A stretch of 64,000 nucleotides of DNA from Geminicoccus roseus DSM 18922 (GTDB lineage Bacteria > Pseudomonadota > Alphaproteobacteria > Geminicoccales > Geminicoccaceae): contig NZ_KE386572.1 in the NCBI RefSeq assembly GCF_000427665.1, forward strand, positions 3,186,196 to 3,250,195, in the 5' to 3' direction. The translations under genes and the position numbers were made by a program. Shown one piece after another: positions 24,774 to 36,225 of this stretch (position 1 is its first letter; every line of letters starts with the position of its first letter). The notes under the pieces were generated by a model, which saw only the letters and a program-made list of their open reading frames with translations, had not been told where the DNA came from and did no database searches.

Positions 24774-25607
24774 ATGAAAAAAGAGGCAGCCGGCGCATCC
24801 TTGCGCACAGGCTTGCTGCAGCTTGGCTGGCAGGGGGGCACGCAGCGGCGCCTTTCGGTGCTGCGCCAGCAGGCGCCGCTGCGTGCGCTGTTCCCCCTGG
24901 AGCCGGACGGCGCCGATGCGGTGGTGGTGAACACCGGCGGCGGGGTGCTGGGCGGCGACCGGCTGGATGTGGAGATCGGGCTGGGCGAGGGGACCCGGGC
25001 GGTGGTCACCAGCCAGGCCGCGGAGAAGGTCTACCGTTCCGCCGGCGACGTTGCCGAAATCCGGACGCGCCTGCGTCTGGCCGAAGGCGCCACGCTCACC
25101 TGGCTGCCGCAGGAAACCATCCTGTTCGACGCCTGCCGGCTCTCGCGCCGCCTGGAGATCGACCTCCATCCGGACGCGCGCCTGCTGGCGGCGGAGATGC
25201 TGGTGTTCGGTCGGCTCGCCCGCGGCGAACAGCTGCGGGACGGCTCGCTGCGGGAGGCCTGGGATGTCCGCATCGGCGGCCGGCTCGCCTGGGCGGAGCG
25301 CTTCGGCCTGGAGCCGCCAAATGGCCCGCTCCTGGACGAGGAGCCGCTTGGCGGCGGCATGCGGGCGATGGCGACCGTGCTGTTCGCGGCCAGGGAAGCG
25401 CCCACCGCCTTGCAGACGGCCCGGGATGCCCTGGACCTGGTCGGCGGGGCACGCGGAGGGGTGACAGTGGTCAACGGAATGCTGGTGGGCAGGATCCTGG
25501 CAGCCGATCCCAGGATGGTCCGGCAGTCCCTGGCGCGGACGGTGGCGGCCTGGCGGGGCGGCTTGCTGGGGGAATCTCCGAGCGTCCCGCGCCTTTGGAC
25601 GATATGA
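24774..25607 (+). CDS. ureD: Urease accessory protein UreD
   Basis: A 277-aa protein with the UreD signatures LRALFPLEPDGADAVVVNTGGGVLGGDRLDVEI, VVTSQAAEKVYRS and WLPQETILFDACRLSRRLEID. It is the scaffold on which UreF and UreG assemble to deliver nickel to apo-urease. The ATG at 24774 (MKKEAAGASLRTG) was chosen; a GTG directly before it is possible. It is divergent from urtA, 151 bases away, and begins the plus-strand urease run. Confidence 0.92.
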   Translation: MKKEAAGASLRTGLLQLGWQGGTQRRLSVLRQQAPLRALFPLEPDGADAVVVNTGGGVLGGDRLDVEIGLGEGTRAVVTSQAAEKVYRSAGDVAEIRTRLRLAEGATLTWLPQETILFDACRLSRRLEIDLHPDARLLAAEMLVFGRLARGEQLRDGSLREAWDVRIGGRLAWAERFGLEPPNGPLLDEEPLGGGMRAMATVLFAAREAPTALQTARDALDLVGGARGGVTVVNGMLVGRILAADPRMVRQSLARTVAAWRGGLLGESPSVPRLWTI

Positions 25608-25717
25608 TCTGATCCGGGAGGCAAGTGGCCCAGGCTTCCAAGGTCTGGCACAGCCGTTGCTTGCGGGTTCTACAGGCCGGTAAGGTTTCAGGCCGGCTTT
25701 CAGGAGGGTGAACTGCC

Positions 25718-26020
25718 TTGGAACTTTCTCCGCGCGAGAAGGACAAGCTGCTGGTGGCGGTGGCGGCGATGGTCGCGCGCCGACGGCTCGAGCGCGGCGT
25801 CAAGCTGAACTATCCCGAAGCCGTGGCGCTGATCACCGACCATGTCCTGGAGGGTGCCCGCGACGGCCGCTCCGTGGCCGACCTGATGGCCGATGGCGCC
25901 ACCGTGCTGCGCCGGGAGCAAGTCATGGATGGCATTCCCGAGATGATCCACGAGGTCCAGGTCGAGGCGACCTTCCCCGACGGGACCAAGCTGGTCACCG
26001 TACACCAGCCGATCCGGTGA
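25718..26020 (+). CDS. ureA: Urease subunit gamma UreA
   Basis: A 100-aa protein with [22 protein letters not shown] and the typical C-terminus [12 protein letters not shown]. It is the smallest structural subunit. The start is a TTG preceded by AGGAGG, ten bases upstream; the family begins M-x-[10 protein letters not shown], which fixes this start. A 110-base gap separates it from ureD. Confidence 0.94.
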   Translation: MELSPREKDKLLVAVAAMVARRRLERGVKLNYPEAVALITDHVLEGARDGRSVADLMADGATVLRREQVMDGIPEMIHEVQVEATFPDGTKLVTVHQPIR

Positions 26021-26102
26021 TGGCGGGCCCGCGCCGCAGCGCGCGTCCAGCCCTGTCCGAGCGGATCGGCCCCGACCAAGAGCTGCGCCACTGGGAGGCT
26101 GC

Positions 26103-26411
26103 ATGATACCCGGCGAATACATCGTCGCCCCGGGCGAGATCGAGCTGAACAAAGGCGCGGCGACCGTGACGGTCGAGGTCGCCAACACCGGCGACCGTCC
26201 GATCCAGGTGGGCTCCCACTATCATTTCTACGAAACGAACCCGGGCCTGGCCTTCGAGCGCGCGCTGGCCAGGGGCATGCGCCTGAACATCCCCGCCGGC
26301 ACGGCGGTGCGTTTCGAGCCCGGCCAGAGCCGCTCGGTGACGCTGGTCCCGCTTCGCGGCGAGCGGATCGTGCTGGGCTTTCGCGGCGAGATCATGGGCA
26401 AGGTGGCCTGA
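26103..26411 (+). CDS. ureB: Urease subunit beta UreB
   Basis: A 102-aa protein starting [18 protein letters not shown], with [21 protein letters not shown] and [20 protein letters not shown], fully typical of UreB. It forms the (UreABC)3 complex with the neighbours. UreA lies 82 bases upstream and ureC starts 3 bases downstream. Confidence 0.95.
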   Translation: MIPGEYIVAPGEIELNKGAATVTVEVANTGDRPIQVGSHYHFYETNPGLAFERALARGMRLNIPAGTAVRFEPGQSRSVTLVPLRGERIVLGFRGEIMGKVA

Positions 26412-26414
26412 ACC

Positions 26415-28127
<1,713 letters not shown>

Positions 28128-28170
28128 CCCGGTTCCCACCCAGCATTTACCCAGCACAGGAGAGGTTGTC

Positions 28171-28620
28171 TTGGCACGTCGGCTCGTGGAGCACGCGCCC
28201 TCTGGCGAATGGCCGAGGGATGACGAGGTCGGCACGCTCACGCTGCCCTATGACGACCGCCACCGCCGCCGGGTGCGGCTGACCACCGACCAGGGCGACG
28301 AGGTCCTGCTCGACCTGCCGCGCGCGGTGGCGCTGGAGGAGGACGACGGCCTGATGTGCGAGCTGGGCGGCTGGTTTCGGGTGATCGCCGCCGCCGAGCC
28401 GGTCCTGGAGGTGGAAGGAAAGGACGCCACCCATCTGGCCCGGCTGGCCTGGCACCTGGGCAACCGCCACACCCCCACGGAGATCCGGCCGAACGTGCTG
28501 CGGGTACGGCAGGATCACGTGCTGGAAGCCATGCTGAACGGCCTGGGCGGTGCCACGCGCCGTCTGGTCGTGCCGTTCTCGCCGGAACGTGGCGCCTATC
28601 ACGGCCATGACCATGGCTGA
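28171..28620 (+). CDS. ureE: Urease accessory nickel chaperone UreE
   Basis: A 149-aa protein with a UreE N-terminal domain (LTLPYDDRHRRRVRLTTDQGDEVLLDLPRA) and a C-terminal metal-binding domain (LAWHLGNRHTPTEI, ILRVRQDHVLEAML-like). It ends in YHGHDHG, a short His-rich tail that can bind nickel. The start is a TTG with GGAGAGG upstream; no ATG is available. The 3' end overlaps ureF. Confidence 0.92.
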   Translation: MARRLVEHAPSGEWPRDDEVGTLTLPYDDRHRRRVRLTTDQGDEVLLDLPRAVALEEDDGLMCELGGWFRVIAAAEPVLEVEGKDATHLARLAWHLGNRHTPTEIRPNVLRVRQDHVLEAMLNGLGGATRRLVVPFSPERGAYHGHDHG

Positions 28621-29320
28621 TCCCGGCATTTTGCCGGGCCTGGACGAGCGGGCGTTCCTGCGGCTGCTCGCCTGGTCGTCCCCGGCCTTCCCGATCGGCG
28701 CGTTCGCGTTCAGCCATGGCCTGGAGACTGCGGTGGAGGAGGGCAGCGTGCGCGATGCCCAGACCTTGCGGCGCTATGTCGGCGCGGTCTGCCGGCACGG
28801 CTCGGGCTTCGCCGATGCGGTCCTGCTGGCAAGGGCGCACGACGCCGCCGGCTCGTCCGGGCTCGACGACCTCGTCCTGTTCGGCAACGCCCTGCGCGGG
28901 ACGGCGGAACTGGCGCTGGAGGCCGGGATGCAGGGCGGGGCGGCGCTGCGGACGCTGCGGCAGGCCTGGCCCCACCCGCATCTGGATCGCCTGGACGCGC
29001 TGGTGCGCGAAATGGATGTCGAGCCGGTGCTGCCGGTCGTGAGCGGCGTGGCGGCCGCGGCCCATGGCATCCCGGCCGCCGGCGCCTGCCTCGCCCATCT
29101 CGCCGCCTTCGCCTGGAACCTGGTCTCGGCCGGTGTCCGGCTGGTGCCGCTCGGCCAGACCGATGGCCAGCGGGTCACCGCCCTGCTGGAGGAGGACCTG
29201 CCGGGCATCGTGGCGCTGGCGCTGGCTACCCCGATCGACGACCTGTTCGTCAGCGCCCCCATGGTCGATCTTCTCTCGATCTCCCACGAAACCCAGTACA
29301 CGAGGTTATTCCGTTCATGA
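28607..29320 (+). CDS. ureF: Urease accessory protein UreF
   Basis: A 237-aa helical protein with [29 protein letters not shown], the UreF signature, and [17 protein letters not shown] near the C-terminus. It regulates the UreG GTPase during nickel insertion. Either ATG 28607 or ATG 28613 could be used, both inside the end of ureE. The stop overlaps the ureG ATG. Confidence 0.92.
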   Translation: MTMADPGILPGLDERAFLRLLAWSSPAFPIGAFAFSHGLETAVEEGSVRDAQTLRRYVGAVCRHGSGFADAVLLARAHDAAGSSGLDDLVLFGNALRGTAELALEAGMQGGAALRTLRQAWPHPHLDRLDALVREMDVEPVLPVVSGVAAAAHGIPAAGACLAHLAAFAWNLVSAGVRLVPLGQTDGQRVTALLEEDLPGIVALALATPIDDLFVSAPMVDLLSISHETQYTRLFRS

Positions 29321-30003
29321 GCGGCCACGGTCCACTTCGCGTCGGCATCGGCGGCCCGGTCGGCTCCGGCAAGACCGCGCTCACGGAGCAGCTCTGCAAG
29401 CTCCTGCGCGACCACTATGCCATCGCCGCGATCACCAACGACATCTACACCAAGGAGGACGCCGAGATCCTGACCCGGTCCGGGGCGCTTGCCGCCGACC
29501 GGATCATGGGTGTGGAGACCGGCGGCTGCCCGCACACCGCCATCCGGGAGGACGCCTCGATCAACCTGCGGGCCGTCGACCTGATGTGCCAGCGCTTCCC
29601 GGACCTGGAGGTCCTGTTCATCGAGAGCGGCGGGGACAACCTTGCCGCGACTTTCAGCCCGGAACTGGCGGACATCGCCATCTACGTGATCGACGTGGCG
29701 GCCGGCGAGAAGATCCCGCGCAAGGGCGGCCCCGGCATTACCCGCTCCGACCTCCTGGTGATCAACAAAATCGATCTGGCGCCCCTGGTCGGGGCGTCGC
29801 TGGCGGTCATGAACCGGGATGCTGCGAAGATGCGCGGAAAGCGACCGTTCGTGTTCACCCAGATCAAGGACAGCGCAGGCGTCGAGGAGGTCGCGGCGAT
29901 GCTTCTGGCGCTGGGCGGGCTGCCCTGGCGCCTGGCGGAGGCGCCGATCGGCATCGAGGCGCGCAACCGGCTGGCCCTGGAGGCCGAGGCCTCGCCCGCC
30001 TGA
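29317..30003 (+). CDS. ureG: Urease accessory GTPase UreG
   Basis: A 228-aa SIMIBI GTPase. The P-loop is [15 protein letters not shown]. It also has [17 protein letters not shown], the nickel-binding Cys-Pro-His in [14 protein letters not shown], and [13 protein letters not shown] (NKxD). It powers nickel delivery to urease. It is the last gene of the urease run; a 249-base gap follows with no gene recognised. Confidence 0.95.
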   Translation: MSGHGPLRVGIGGPVGSGKTALTEQLCKLLRDHYAIAAITNDIYTKEDAEILTRSGALAADRIMGVETGGCPHTAIREDASINLRAVDLMCQRFPDLEVLFIESGGDNLAATFSPELADIAIYVIDVAAGEKIPRKGGPGITRSDLLVINKIDLAPLVGASLAVMNRDAAKMRGKRPFVFTQIKDSAGVEEVAAMLLALGGLPWRLAEAPIGIEARNRLALEAEASPA

Positions 30004-30252
30004 CCCGGCGGGACCAGTTGTCGAGAAAGAACGCGGCCGTTCACTCCTCGTTCATTGATCCGTGCGATGCTCTCGAGGGTCGATCGCCTTGACGAGAGCC
30101 GCGGTTGCGCCGACCCTGCGTACCATATTCGCCCCATGGACGCGGCCCCGTGTCGCAGAACGGCGTGCGCGGTATTTGGATTGGCGGCGCTGTGGCTACT
30201 TGCGCAGCGGAGGCTGACCCGGGTCGGCAGAGAGTGGATTTCAAAGCGGTTC

Positions 30253-30708
30253 ATGCGTCTTAGAAAGAAGCAGCGTCTCTACGTGGTCCTGGGAAGCCTC
30301 GTTCTGCTCGGCGGGGCGGCTGCCCTGGTGCTGACCGCGCTCGACCAGAATGTCGCGTTCTTCGTCACTCCCAGCCAGATTGCGGCGAACGAGGTGCCCA
30401 GCGCCCGCAACTTCCGGATCGGCGGCCTGGTGGTGGCCGGCAGCGTCGAGCGCGGCGACGATGGCAGCGTCCGCTTCCGGCTGACCGACACCAAGAACGA
30501 GGTGGCGGTCCAGTATGCCGGCGTGCTGCCGGACCTGTTCCGCGAGGGGCAGGGGATCGTGGCGCAGGGCGAGCTCGAGCCGGGCGGCCTGTTCCGCGCC
30601 CGCGAGGTCCTGGCCAAGCACGACGAGAACTACATGCCCAAGGAAGTGGTCGACTCGCTGAAGGCCAGCGGCGTGTGGCAGCACGAGGGGGAGGCGCCCG
30701 GCTCATGA
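30253..30708 (+). CDS. ccmE: Cytochrome c maturation heme chaperone CcmE
   Basis: A 151-aa protein with one N-terminal membrane anchor (residues about 9-28), then a periplasmic beta-barrel. It contains FRIGGLVVAGSVER and VLAKHDENYMPKEV, where the His binds heme covalently. The ATG at 30253 is the family start; an in-frame extension upstream is not supported. Its stop overlaps ccmF. The genes ccmABCD are not in the window. Confidence 0.93.
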   Translation: MRLRKKQRLYVVLGSLVLLGGAAALVLTALDQNVAFFVTPSQIAANEVPSARNFRIGGLVVAGSVERGDDGSVRFRLTDTKNEVAVQYAGVLPDLFREGQGIVAQGELEPGGLFRAREVLAKHDENYMPKEVVDSLKASGVWQHEGEAPGS

Positions 30709-32693
30709 TCCCGGAACTCGGCCATCTGGCGCTGGTCCTCGCTCTCGTTCTGGCCTGCGTCCAGGGGACGCTACCGCTCCTGGCCGCGCACCGGGGTGAC
30801 GCTGTCGGCATGCGCCTCGCGGTGAGCAGCGCCATCGGCCAGTTCGTGATGGTTTCCCTGGCCTTCGGGGCGCTGACCTGGGCCTATGTCGTCTCCGACT
30901 TCTCGGTGGTCAATGTCGCGGCGAACAGCCACTCCACCAAGCCGCTGATCTACAAGATCAGCGGCGTCTGGGGCAATCACGAGGGCTCGCTGCTGCTCTG
31001 GGTCTGGATCCTGGCGATCTTCGGCGCGATGGTGGCAGGCCTTGGCGGCAACCTGCCGCTGCCGTTCAAGGCGCGGGTGCTGGCCGTCCAGGGCATGATC
31101 GGCGCCGGCTTCCTGGCGTTCGTGCTGTTCACGTCCAATCCGTTCCTGCGGCTGGATCCGGCCCCGCTCGACGGCAACGGTCTCAATCCGATCCTGCAGG
31201 ATCCCGGCCTCGCGATGCATCCGCCGATGCTCTACCTGGGCTATGTCGGCCTCTCCACCGCGTTCAGCTTCGCGATGGCGGCGCTGATCGAGGGGCGGGT
31301 CGATGCCGCCTGGGCGCGCTGGCTGCGCCCTTGGGTCCTGGCCGCCTGGGCCGCGCTGACCTTCGGCATCGCGCTCGGCTCCTGGTGGGCCTACTACACG
31401 CTCGGCTGGGGCGGCTGGTGGTTCTGGGACCCGGTGGAGAACGCCTCCTTCATGCCCTGGCTGGCCGCGACCGCGCTGCTGCATTCGGCGATCGTGGTGG
31501 AGAAGCGCGACACGCTGAAGGCATGGACCATCCTCCTGGCGATCCTGTCCTTCGCCCTGTCCCTGCTCGGGACCTTCCTGGTGCGCTCCGGGGTGCTGAC
31601 CTCGGTGCACGCCTTCGCCTCCGACCCCACGCGCGGGATCTTCATCCTCGCCCTGCTGCTGGCCGCGATCGGCGGCGCCTTCTCCATGTTCGCCTGGCGG
31701 GCGCCGGTCCTTCGGGCGAGCGGCAGCTTCGCGCCGATCAGCCGCGAGAGCGGCCTGCTCCTGAACAACGTCCTGCTCGCGACCGGGACCGGGACGGTGC
31801 TGCTCGGCACGCTCTATCCCCTGATCCTGGACACGGTCGGGGGGCCGAAGATCTCGGTGGGCCCGCCCTATTTCGACGCGACCTTCGTGCCGCTGATGGT
31901 GCCGCTCCTGCTGGCCGCCCCGGTGGGCACCCTGCTCGCCTGGAAGCGGGGCGATCTTCCTGGCGTGCTGCAGCGCCTGGGCGTGGCGTTCCTGGCCGTG
32001 CTGGTGGCCGTGGGCGTCTGGCTGCTCGCGCAGGGCATGCAGCATCTGGCGGCGGGGCTTGGGCTCGGGCTGGCGGTCTGGCTGGTCATGGGCTCCCTGG
32101 TCGATCTGGCCGAGCGGATCGCCCTGTTCCGAGCACCTCTGGCCCAGTCCTGGCGCCGCCTGCGCGGCCTGCCCCGCTCGGCGCTGGGCGTGGTCGTGGC
32201 CCATGCCGGGGTGGGCCTGCTGGTGCTGGGGATCACCGGGGCTACCGCCCTGCGCGAGGAGCGCATCGCGGCGCTGGCGATGGGCGAGACGGTGGGGCTG
32301 GCAGGGGCGGAAGTGCGGCTGGTCGAGGTGCACGAGGAGCCCGGGCCCAACTATGTCGCGACCATCGGCACCTTCCGCACCGAGAAGGCCGGCCGGGTGC
32401 TGCACGACATCCGCTCGGAGAAGCGGTTCTACCCGGTGGAAGGCTCCCCCACCACCAAGCCCGGGATCGTCACCTCGGCGCTCGGCGACTACTACTACGT
32501 GCTGGGCGACCAGGCCGGCGACGGCCGGTGGACGGTCCGCCTCTACCATGAGCCGCTGGTTGTCTGGATCTGGTGGGGAGCCGGCGTGATCGGCCTGGGT
32601 GGCCTCATCAGCCTCTCCGACCGCAGGCTGCGGGTCGGCGCCCCGGCTCCGGCCAGGCGGCGGAACATGATCAGCAAGGGTGCGACGGCTTGA
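30705..32693 (+). CDS. ccmF: Cytochrome c heme lyase subunit CcmF
   Basis: A 662-aa polytopic membrane protein. The WWD heme-handling motif is visible in GGWWFWDPVENASFMPWL, with VWGNHEGSLLLWVWIL and LLGTFLVRSGVLTSVHAFASDP, all typical. It ligates heme to apocytochrome c in the periplasm with CcmH. The ATG overlaps the ccmE stop, and its stop overlaps the TTG of ccmG. Confidence 0.95.
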   Translation: MIPELGHLALVLALVLACVQGTLPLLAAHRGDAVGMRLAVSSAIGQFVMVSLAFGALTWAYVVSDFSVVNVAANSHSTKPLIYKISGVWGNHEGSLLLWVWILAIFGAMVAGLGGNLPLPFKARVLAVQGMIGAGFLAFVLFTSNPFLRLDPAPLDGNGLNPILQDPGLAMHPPMLYLGYVGLSTAFSFAMAALIEGRVDAAWARWLRPWVLAAWAALTFGIALGSWWAYYTLGWGGWWFWDPVENASFMPWLAATALLHSAIVVEKRDTLKAWTILLAILSFALSLLGTFLVRSGVLTSVHAFASDPTRGIFILALLLAAIGGAFSMFAWRAPVLRASGSFAPISRESGLLLNNVLLATGTGTVLLGTLYPLILDTVGGPKISVGPPYFDATFVPLMVPLLLAAPVGTLLAWKRGDLPGVLQRLGVAFLAVLVAVGVWLLAQGMQHLAAGLGLGLAVWLVMGSLVDLAERIALFRAPLAQSWRRLRGLPRSALGVVVAHAGVGLLVLGITGATALREERIAALAMGETVGLAGAEVRLVEVHEEPGPNYVATIGTFRTEKAGRVLHDIRSEKRFYPVEGSPTTKPGIVTSALGDYYYVLGDQAGDGRWTVRLYHEPLVVWIWWGAGVIGLGGLISLSDRRLRVGAPAPARRRNMISKGATA

Positions 32694-33292
32694 GCATCGA
32701 CAACAAGGCGCAACGGGATGGCGCGTCCGACGCTTTGGGAAAGCCGGCTCAGAGACTGCCGCGCCGGGGGCTGCTTGCGTTCATCCCGCTCGTCCTGGTC
32801 CTGCTGCTGGGCGGCGTGTTCTGGCTGAACATGGGCAAGGACCCGGCGGAACTTCCCTCGGCGCTGGTCGGCAAGCCGGTCCCGACCTTCACCCTGCCGC
32901 CGCTGCCCGGGCGTTCCGACGGACTGAGCGATGCCGACCTGCGGACGGGCGAACCGAAGCTGGTCAATGTCTTCGCCTCCTGGTGTGTGCCCTGCCAGAT
33001 CGAGCACCCGGTGCTGATGCGGCTGAAGGAGGAAGGCATCCCGATCGAGGCGATCAACTACAAGGACGATCCGGCCAAGGCGGAAGCCTTCCTGGCGAGG
33101 CTGGGCGATCCTTATGCCGGCATCGGCGCCGATCGCGACGGGCGGGTTGCCATCGAGTGGGGTGTCTACGGCGTGCCGGAGACGTTCGTGATCGATGGCG
33201 AGGGGACCATCCTGCTGCGGTTTCCGGGGCCGCTGACGCCGGAGATCTACGAGGACCGGATCCGGCCGGCGCTGGACAAGGCGGCGGGATGA
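32690..33292 (+). CDS. ccmG: Thiol:disulfide interchange protein CcmG/DsbE
   Basis: A 200-aa membrane-anchored thioredoxin-fold protein. It has a hydrophobic anchor at about residues 28-47, the active site ASWCVPCQIEHP (CxxC) and the cis-Pro stretch YGVPETFVIDGEG. It keeps apocytochrome c or CcmH cysteines reduced. The start is a TTG overlapping the ccmF stop by two bases; no ATG lies in a suitable place. Confidence 0.92.
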   Translation: MSIDNKAQRDGASDALGKPAQRLPRRGLLAFIPLVLVLLLGGVFWLNMGKDPAELPSALVGKPVPTFTLPPLPGRSDGLSDADLRTGEPKLVNVFASWCVPCQIEHPVLMRLKEEGIPIEAINYKDDPAKAEAFLARLGDPYAGIGADRDGRVAIEWGVYGVPETFVIDGEGTILLRFPGPLTPEIYEDRIRPALDKAAG

Positions 33293-33810
33293 CCGGGGCG
33301 CTCCGCACCCTTCTGCTCGCCATCCTGGTGGCCCTGGCGAGCCTCGGCCTGCCGGGGCCGGCGCCCGCCGCCATATCGCCGGCCGAGCAGCTCGCCGATC
33401 CGGCCCAGGAGGCGCGTGCGCGGGCACTCGGGCAGGAACTGCGCTGCCTCGTCTGCCAGAACCAGTCGATCGATGACAGCGACGCCGACCTGGCCAAGGA
33501 CCTGCGGCGGGTGGTGCGGGAGCGGATCGAGGCGGGCGACAGCGACCGGGAGATCCTGGACTATCTCACCGACCGCTACGGCGAGTTCGTGCTGCTGCGT
33601 CCGCCGGTGAGCCGCGCCACCTGGGTGCTCTGGTTCGGCCCGCTGGTGCTCCTGGTCGTGGCAGTGCTGACCGCCCTGGTGTGGCGCCGCCGCCAGGTCG
33701 CGACGGCGGAGCTTGGCTGGACCGAAAGCGAGCAGATCCGGCTCGATCAGGCTCTGTCCGAGATGGAAGGCGAGGTCACGCCACGCACCGAGCCGCGCGC
33801 CCGGTCATGA
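33289..33810 (+). CDS. ccmH: Cytochrome c maturation protein CcmH (N-terminal, CcmL-like)
   Basis: A 173-aa protein with a signal peptide ending near PAPAAIS, then ELRCLVCQNQSIDDSDADLAKDLR with the redox motif LRCxxCQN, and a C-terminal membrane helix (about residues 105-125). It reduces the heme-binding cysteines for CcmF. The ATG overlaps the ccmG stop. Confidence 0.93.
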   Translation: MTGALRTLLLAILVALASLGLPGPAPAAISPAEQLADPAQEARARALGQELRCLVCQNQSIDDSDADLAKDLRRVVRERIEAGDSDREILDYLTDRYGEFVLLRPPVSRATWVLWFGPLVLLVVAVLTALVWRRRQVATAELGWTESEQIRLDQALSEMEGEVTPRTEPRARS

Positions 33811-35222
33811 TGGAACCGCTGTTCGTCCTGCTGGCGCTGGCGATCCTGGCCGTGGTCGCACTCTGCGTGCTCTGGCCGCTGCGCGGCGATGCCGTTCCGG
33901 CGGACCGCCGGCAGCACGATCTTCTGGTCTATCGGGACCAGCTGGCCGAGGTGGATCGCGACCAGGCGCGCGGCCTGATCGCGGCCGACCAGGCCGAGGC
34001 GGCCCGGGTCGAGATCCGCCGGCGCATCCTGCGCGCCGGCACACCCGCCGCACCGGCCTCGCCATCGCCTGGCCACCGGCCGCACCGGCCGGGAAAGGGG
34101 GCGAGGCTGATCGTCGGCGGACTGGCGGCGGCGGTCCCGGCGTTCGCCCTCCTGACCTACCTGTCGCTCGGCCGGCCGGACCTGCCATCCCTGCCGTTCG
34201 CGGCGCGGCCGGAGGCTCCGGTAGCCGACCGGCTGCCCGCCCTGCGCGAGGAGGCGGCCGCTCTGTCCGCCCGGCTGGAAAAGGCGCCCCAGGATGTCGG
34301 GGGATGGCTGCAGCTGGCCCGGCTGCAGGCCGAGCTCGGCGAGATGGATCAGGCGGTCCGGACGGTGCGCCGGGCCCGGCAGCAGGCGCCTGGCGACGAT
34401 CAGGTCGTCGTGGAACTGGCCAACCTGCTGACCTCCGCTGCCGGCGGCATGGTGACGCCGGAGGCGCGGGAGCTGTTCGAGCAGTCGCTGGCTGCGGCAG
34501 GCAGCGAGGATGCAGCCGATCCCCGGACCGTCTACTTCCTGGGCGTCGCCGACGCGCAGGAAGGCGACCTGCCGGCGGCGATCGAGCGCTGGAAGAGGCT
34601 GCTGGCCCGGGCACCCGCCGAGGCACCCTGGCGTGAACAGCTGGCCGAATCCATCCAGGTCGCGGCCCGGGAGGCCGGGATGGATGTCGGGGATCTGGGA
34701 GGCGGGCAGGCGACCGGTCCAGCCATGCCCAGTTCCGAGGACGTCGCCGCCATGGCCGCGCTCACGCCCGAGGAGCGTGCCGACCGGATCAGGTCGATGG
34801 TCGAGGGGCTCGATGCCCGGCTCCAGGAGGAACCGGACGACGTGGATGGCTGGCTGCGCCTGGGGCGGGCGCGGGCGGTGCTGGGCGAGCAGGAGGAAGC
34901 CGTGGCGGCCTATGAGAAGGCAGCGGCGCTCAGGCCGGATGATCCGGCCATCCTGGCCGCCCTCGGCACGGTGCTGATCACCCGTACCCACGAGCCCACC
35001 GGGCTTCCACTGGTGGACGCGCGCGCCAAGGCGGTGTTCGAGCGCCTGGACAGGCTGGCACCCACCGACCCGCAGCCAGCCTGGTTCCTGGGTCTGGCGG
35101 CGGCCCAGGCCGGCGACCGGGCGGCTGCCCGCGCCCATTGGCTGGAACTCCTGGACCGCCTGCCGGCGGACCATCCCGATCGCCCTGCCATCGAGCAGCT
35201 CGTCGCCGAACTGAAGCCATGA
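33807..35222 (+). CDS. ccmI: Cytochrome c maturation protein CcmI (TPR)
   Basis: A 471-aa protein. Two N-terminal hydrophobic segments flank the typical QHDLLVYRDQLAEVDRDQARGLI region, then two blocks of TPR helices follow (LEKAPQDVGGWLQLARLQAELG; LQEEPDDVDGWLRLGRARAVLG). It presents apocytochrome c to the heme lyase. The start overlaps the ccmH stop. It is the end of the ccm run. Confidence 0.92.
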   Translation: MMEPLFVLLALAILAVVALCVLWPLRGDAVPADRRQHDLLVYRDQLAEVDRDQARGLIAADQAEAARVEIRRRILRAGTPAAPASPSPGHRPHRPGKGARLIVGGLAAAVPAFALLTYLSLGRPDLPSLPFAARPEAPVADRLPALREEAAALSARLEKAPQDVGGWLQLARLQAELGEMDQAVRTVRRARQQAPGDDQVVVELANLLTSAAGGMVTPEARELFEQSLAAAGSEDAADPRTVYFLGVADAQEGDLPAAIERWKRLLARAPAEAPWREQLAESIQVAAREAGMDVGDLGGGQATGPAMPSSEDVAAMAALTPEERADRIRSMVEGLDARLQEEPDDVDGWLRLGRARAVLGEQEEAVAAYEKAAALRPDDPAILAALGTVLITRTHEPTGLPLVDARAKAVFERLDRLAPTDPQPAWFLGLAAAQAGDRAAARAHWLELLDRLPADHPDRPAIEQLVAELKP

Positions 35223-35259
35223 GCGGGACCTGGCGGCGTGACAATGACTCCACCGGCGG

Positions 35260-36199
35260 GGGGACTGGCTGTCATTGCCCGGGAGGTAGTTCCTGACGAG
35301 GCAGCTGATGGGTGGATTTTCACCGAAGGCGGAGTGGGGCCTGCGGCAGTTGTCGTGGCAGGGCCAGGGCGCCCTGGCGGCGCGGTGGTCGTCGGACGAT
35401 GGGAAGGGCCGGGCGTAGGCCATGCACGAAGGCTGGACGGGACAAAGCGCCCGGCTTGGTCATCGGTAAGGGGACGTGCAGGGACGGGAGCGGACGTGGC
35501 GCCGGCCGGCGGCCGTGATGGCGGCCCTGAAGCCGTGGGCGCGGCAGGTTTTGCCGCCTTTGCCGTCTCCTGACGGCGGTCCTTGCAGGAAGCGGATCGA
35601 TCGCCTGCTGGCGATCGATGGTCGGTCCTGACACGCTCCGTCGCGATGCTGTGGACGGTGACCCAAATGAGAGCGCGGGAAAGGAAGGCGAAGGCACTCT
35701 GCTTGCCTTCGCCGGGTAGCCGTTCCCTACAGGCGGGGCGCCAGGCGTCATCGACGGCAACAGGGAGGTGATTCCCAATCAAGGCCACGGTTGCGCCCCA
35801 TGCCGACATGGTGGCCCGTCAGGCGGTGCCCCATGCCTGCGCTGCGGCCGAGCTTCCTGATGTCGAGATGGCTCAGCCCGCCCGGCCTCGCGCGCCCGCA
35901 GCGGAGGATCACCCGGGGTGCATCCAAGGCCGCCAGCCACCCAAGGCCGTGGCGGCGCCGCACGACGCCGACCGTCGAGAGGGCGCGCCCCAGGCGGCGT
36001 GCCATGGCCGGACCCGTCCGCCGTTCGCGCCGCAGCGCCTCACCCTCCTCGACCTGGCCCCCGCTCCCCTTGCCGACGGTGCGTTCCAAGACACCAAAGC
36101 GCGGCCGCGACCGCAAAAAGCCGCCCAGCCCTCCGCCAAGCGCCCCACGAGCAGCCTTCGACGATGCGGCGTCGTGCGCGCCTTTGGATGAACGTCCAT
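35260..36199 (-). pseudogene. IS481-family transposase relic with several frameshifts and an internal deletion
   Basis: Stitching the minus-strand frames gives an IS481-type transposase in order. The start is MDVHPKARTTPHRRRLLV (36199). A different frame gives RRERRTGPAMARRLGRAL, VRRRHGLGWLAALDAP, LSHLDIRKLG and GMGHRLTGHH. Further frames give VAVDDAW, KQSAFAFLSRALIW, ATERVRTDH, RHVRSRPCTSPYR, WAYARPFPSSDD and CRRPHSAFGENPPIS. The residues between the N-terminal HTH and RRERRTGPA are shorter than in intact members. At least four frame changes make it non-functional. It fills the gap between ccmI and the chaperone pseudogene. Terminal inverted repeats were not identified. Confidence 0.8.
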
Positions 36200-36225
36200 C
36201 CGCAGATCCCGGTCGGGGAGTGCAG

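Noticed and set aside
29990-30020. Terminator after ureG from the CCCGCC/GGCGGG hairpin
   Set aside because: The stem is only six bases and overlaps the stop codon, and no T-tract follows.
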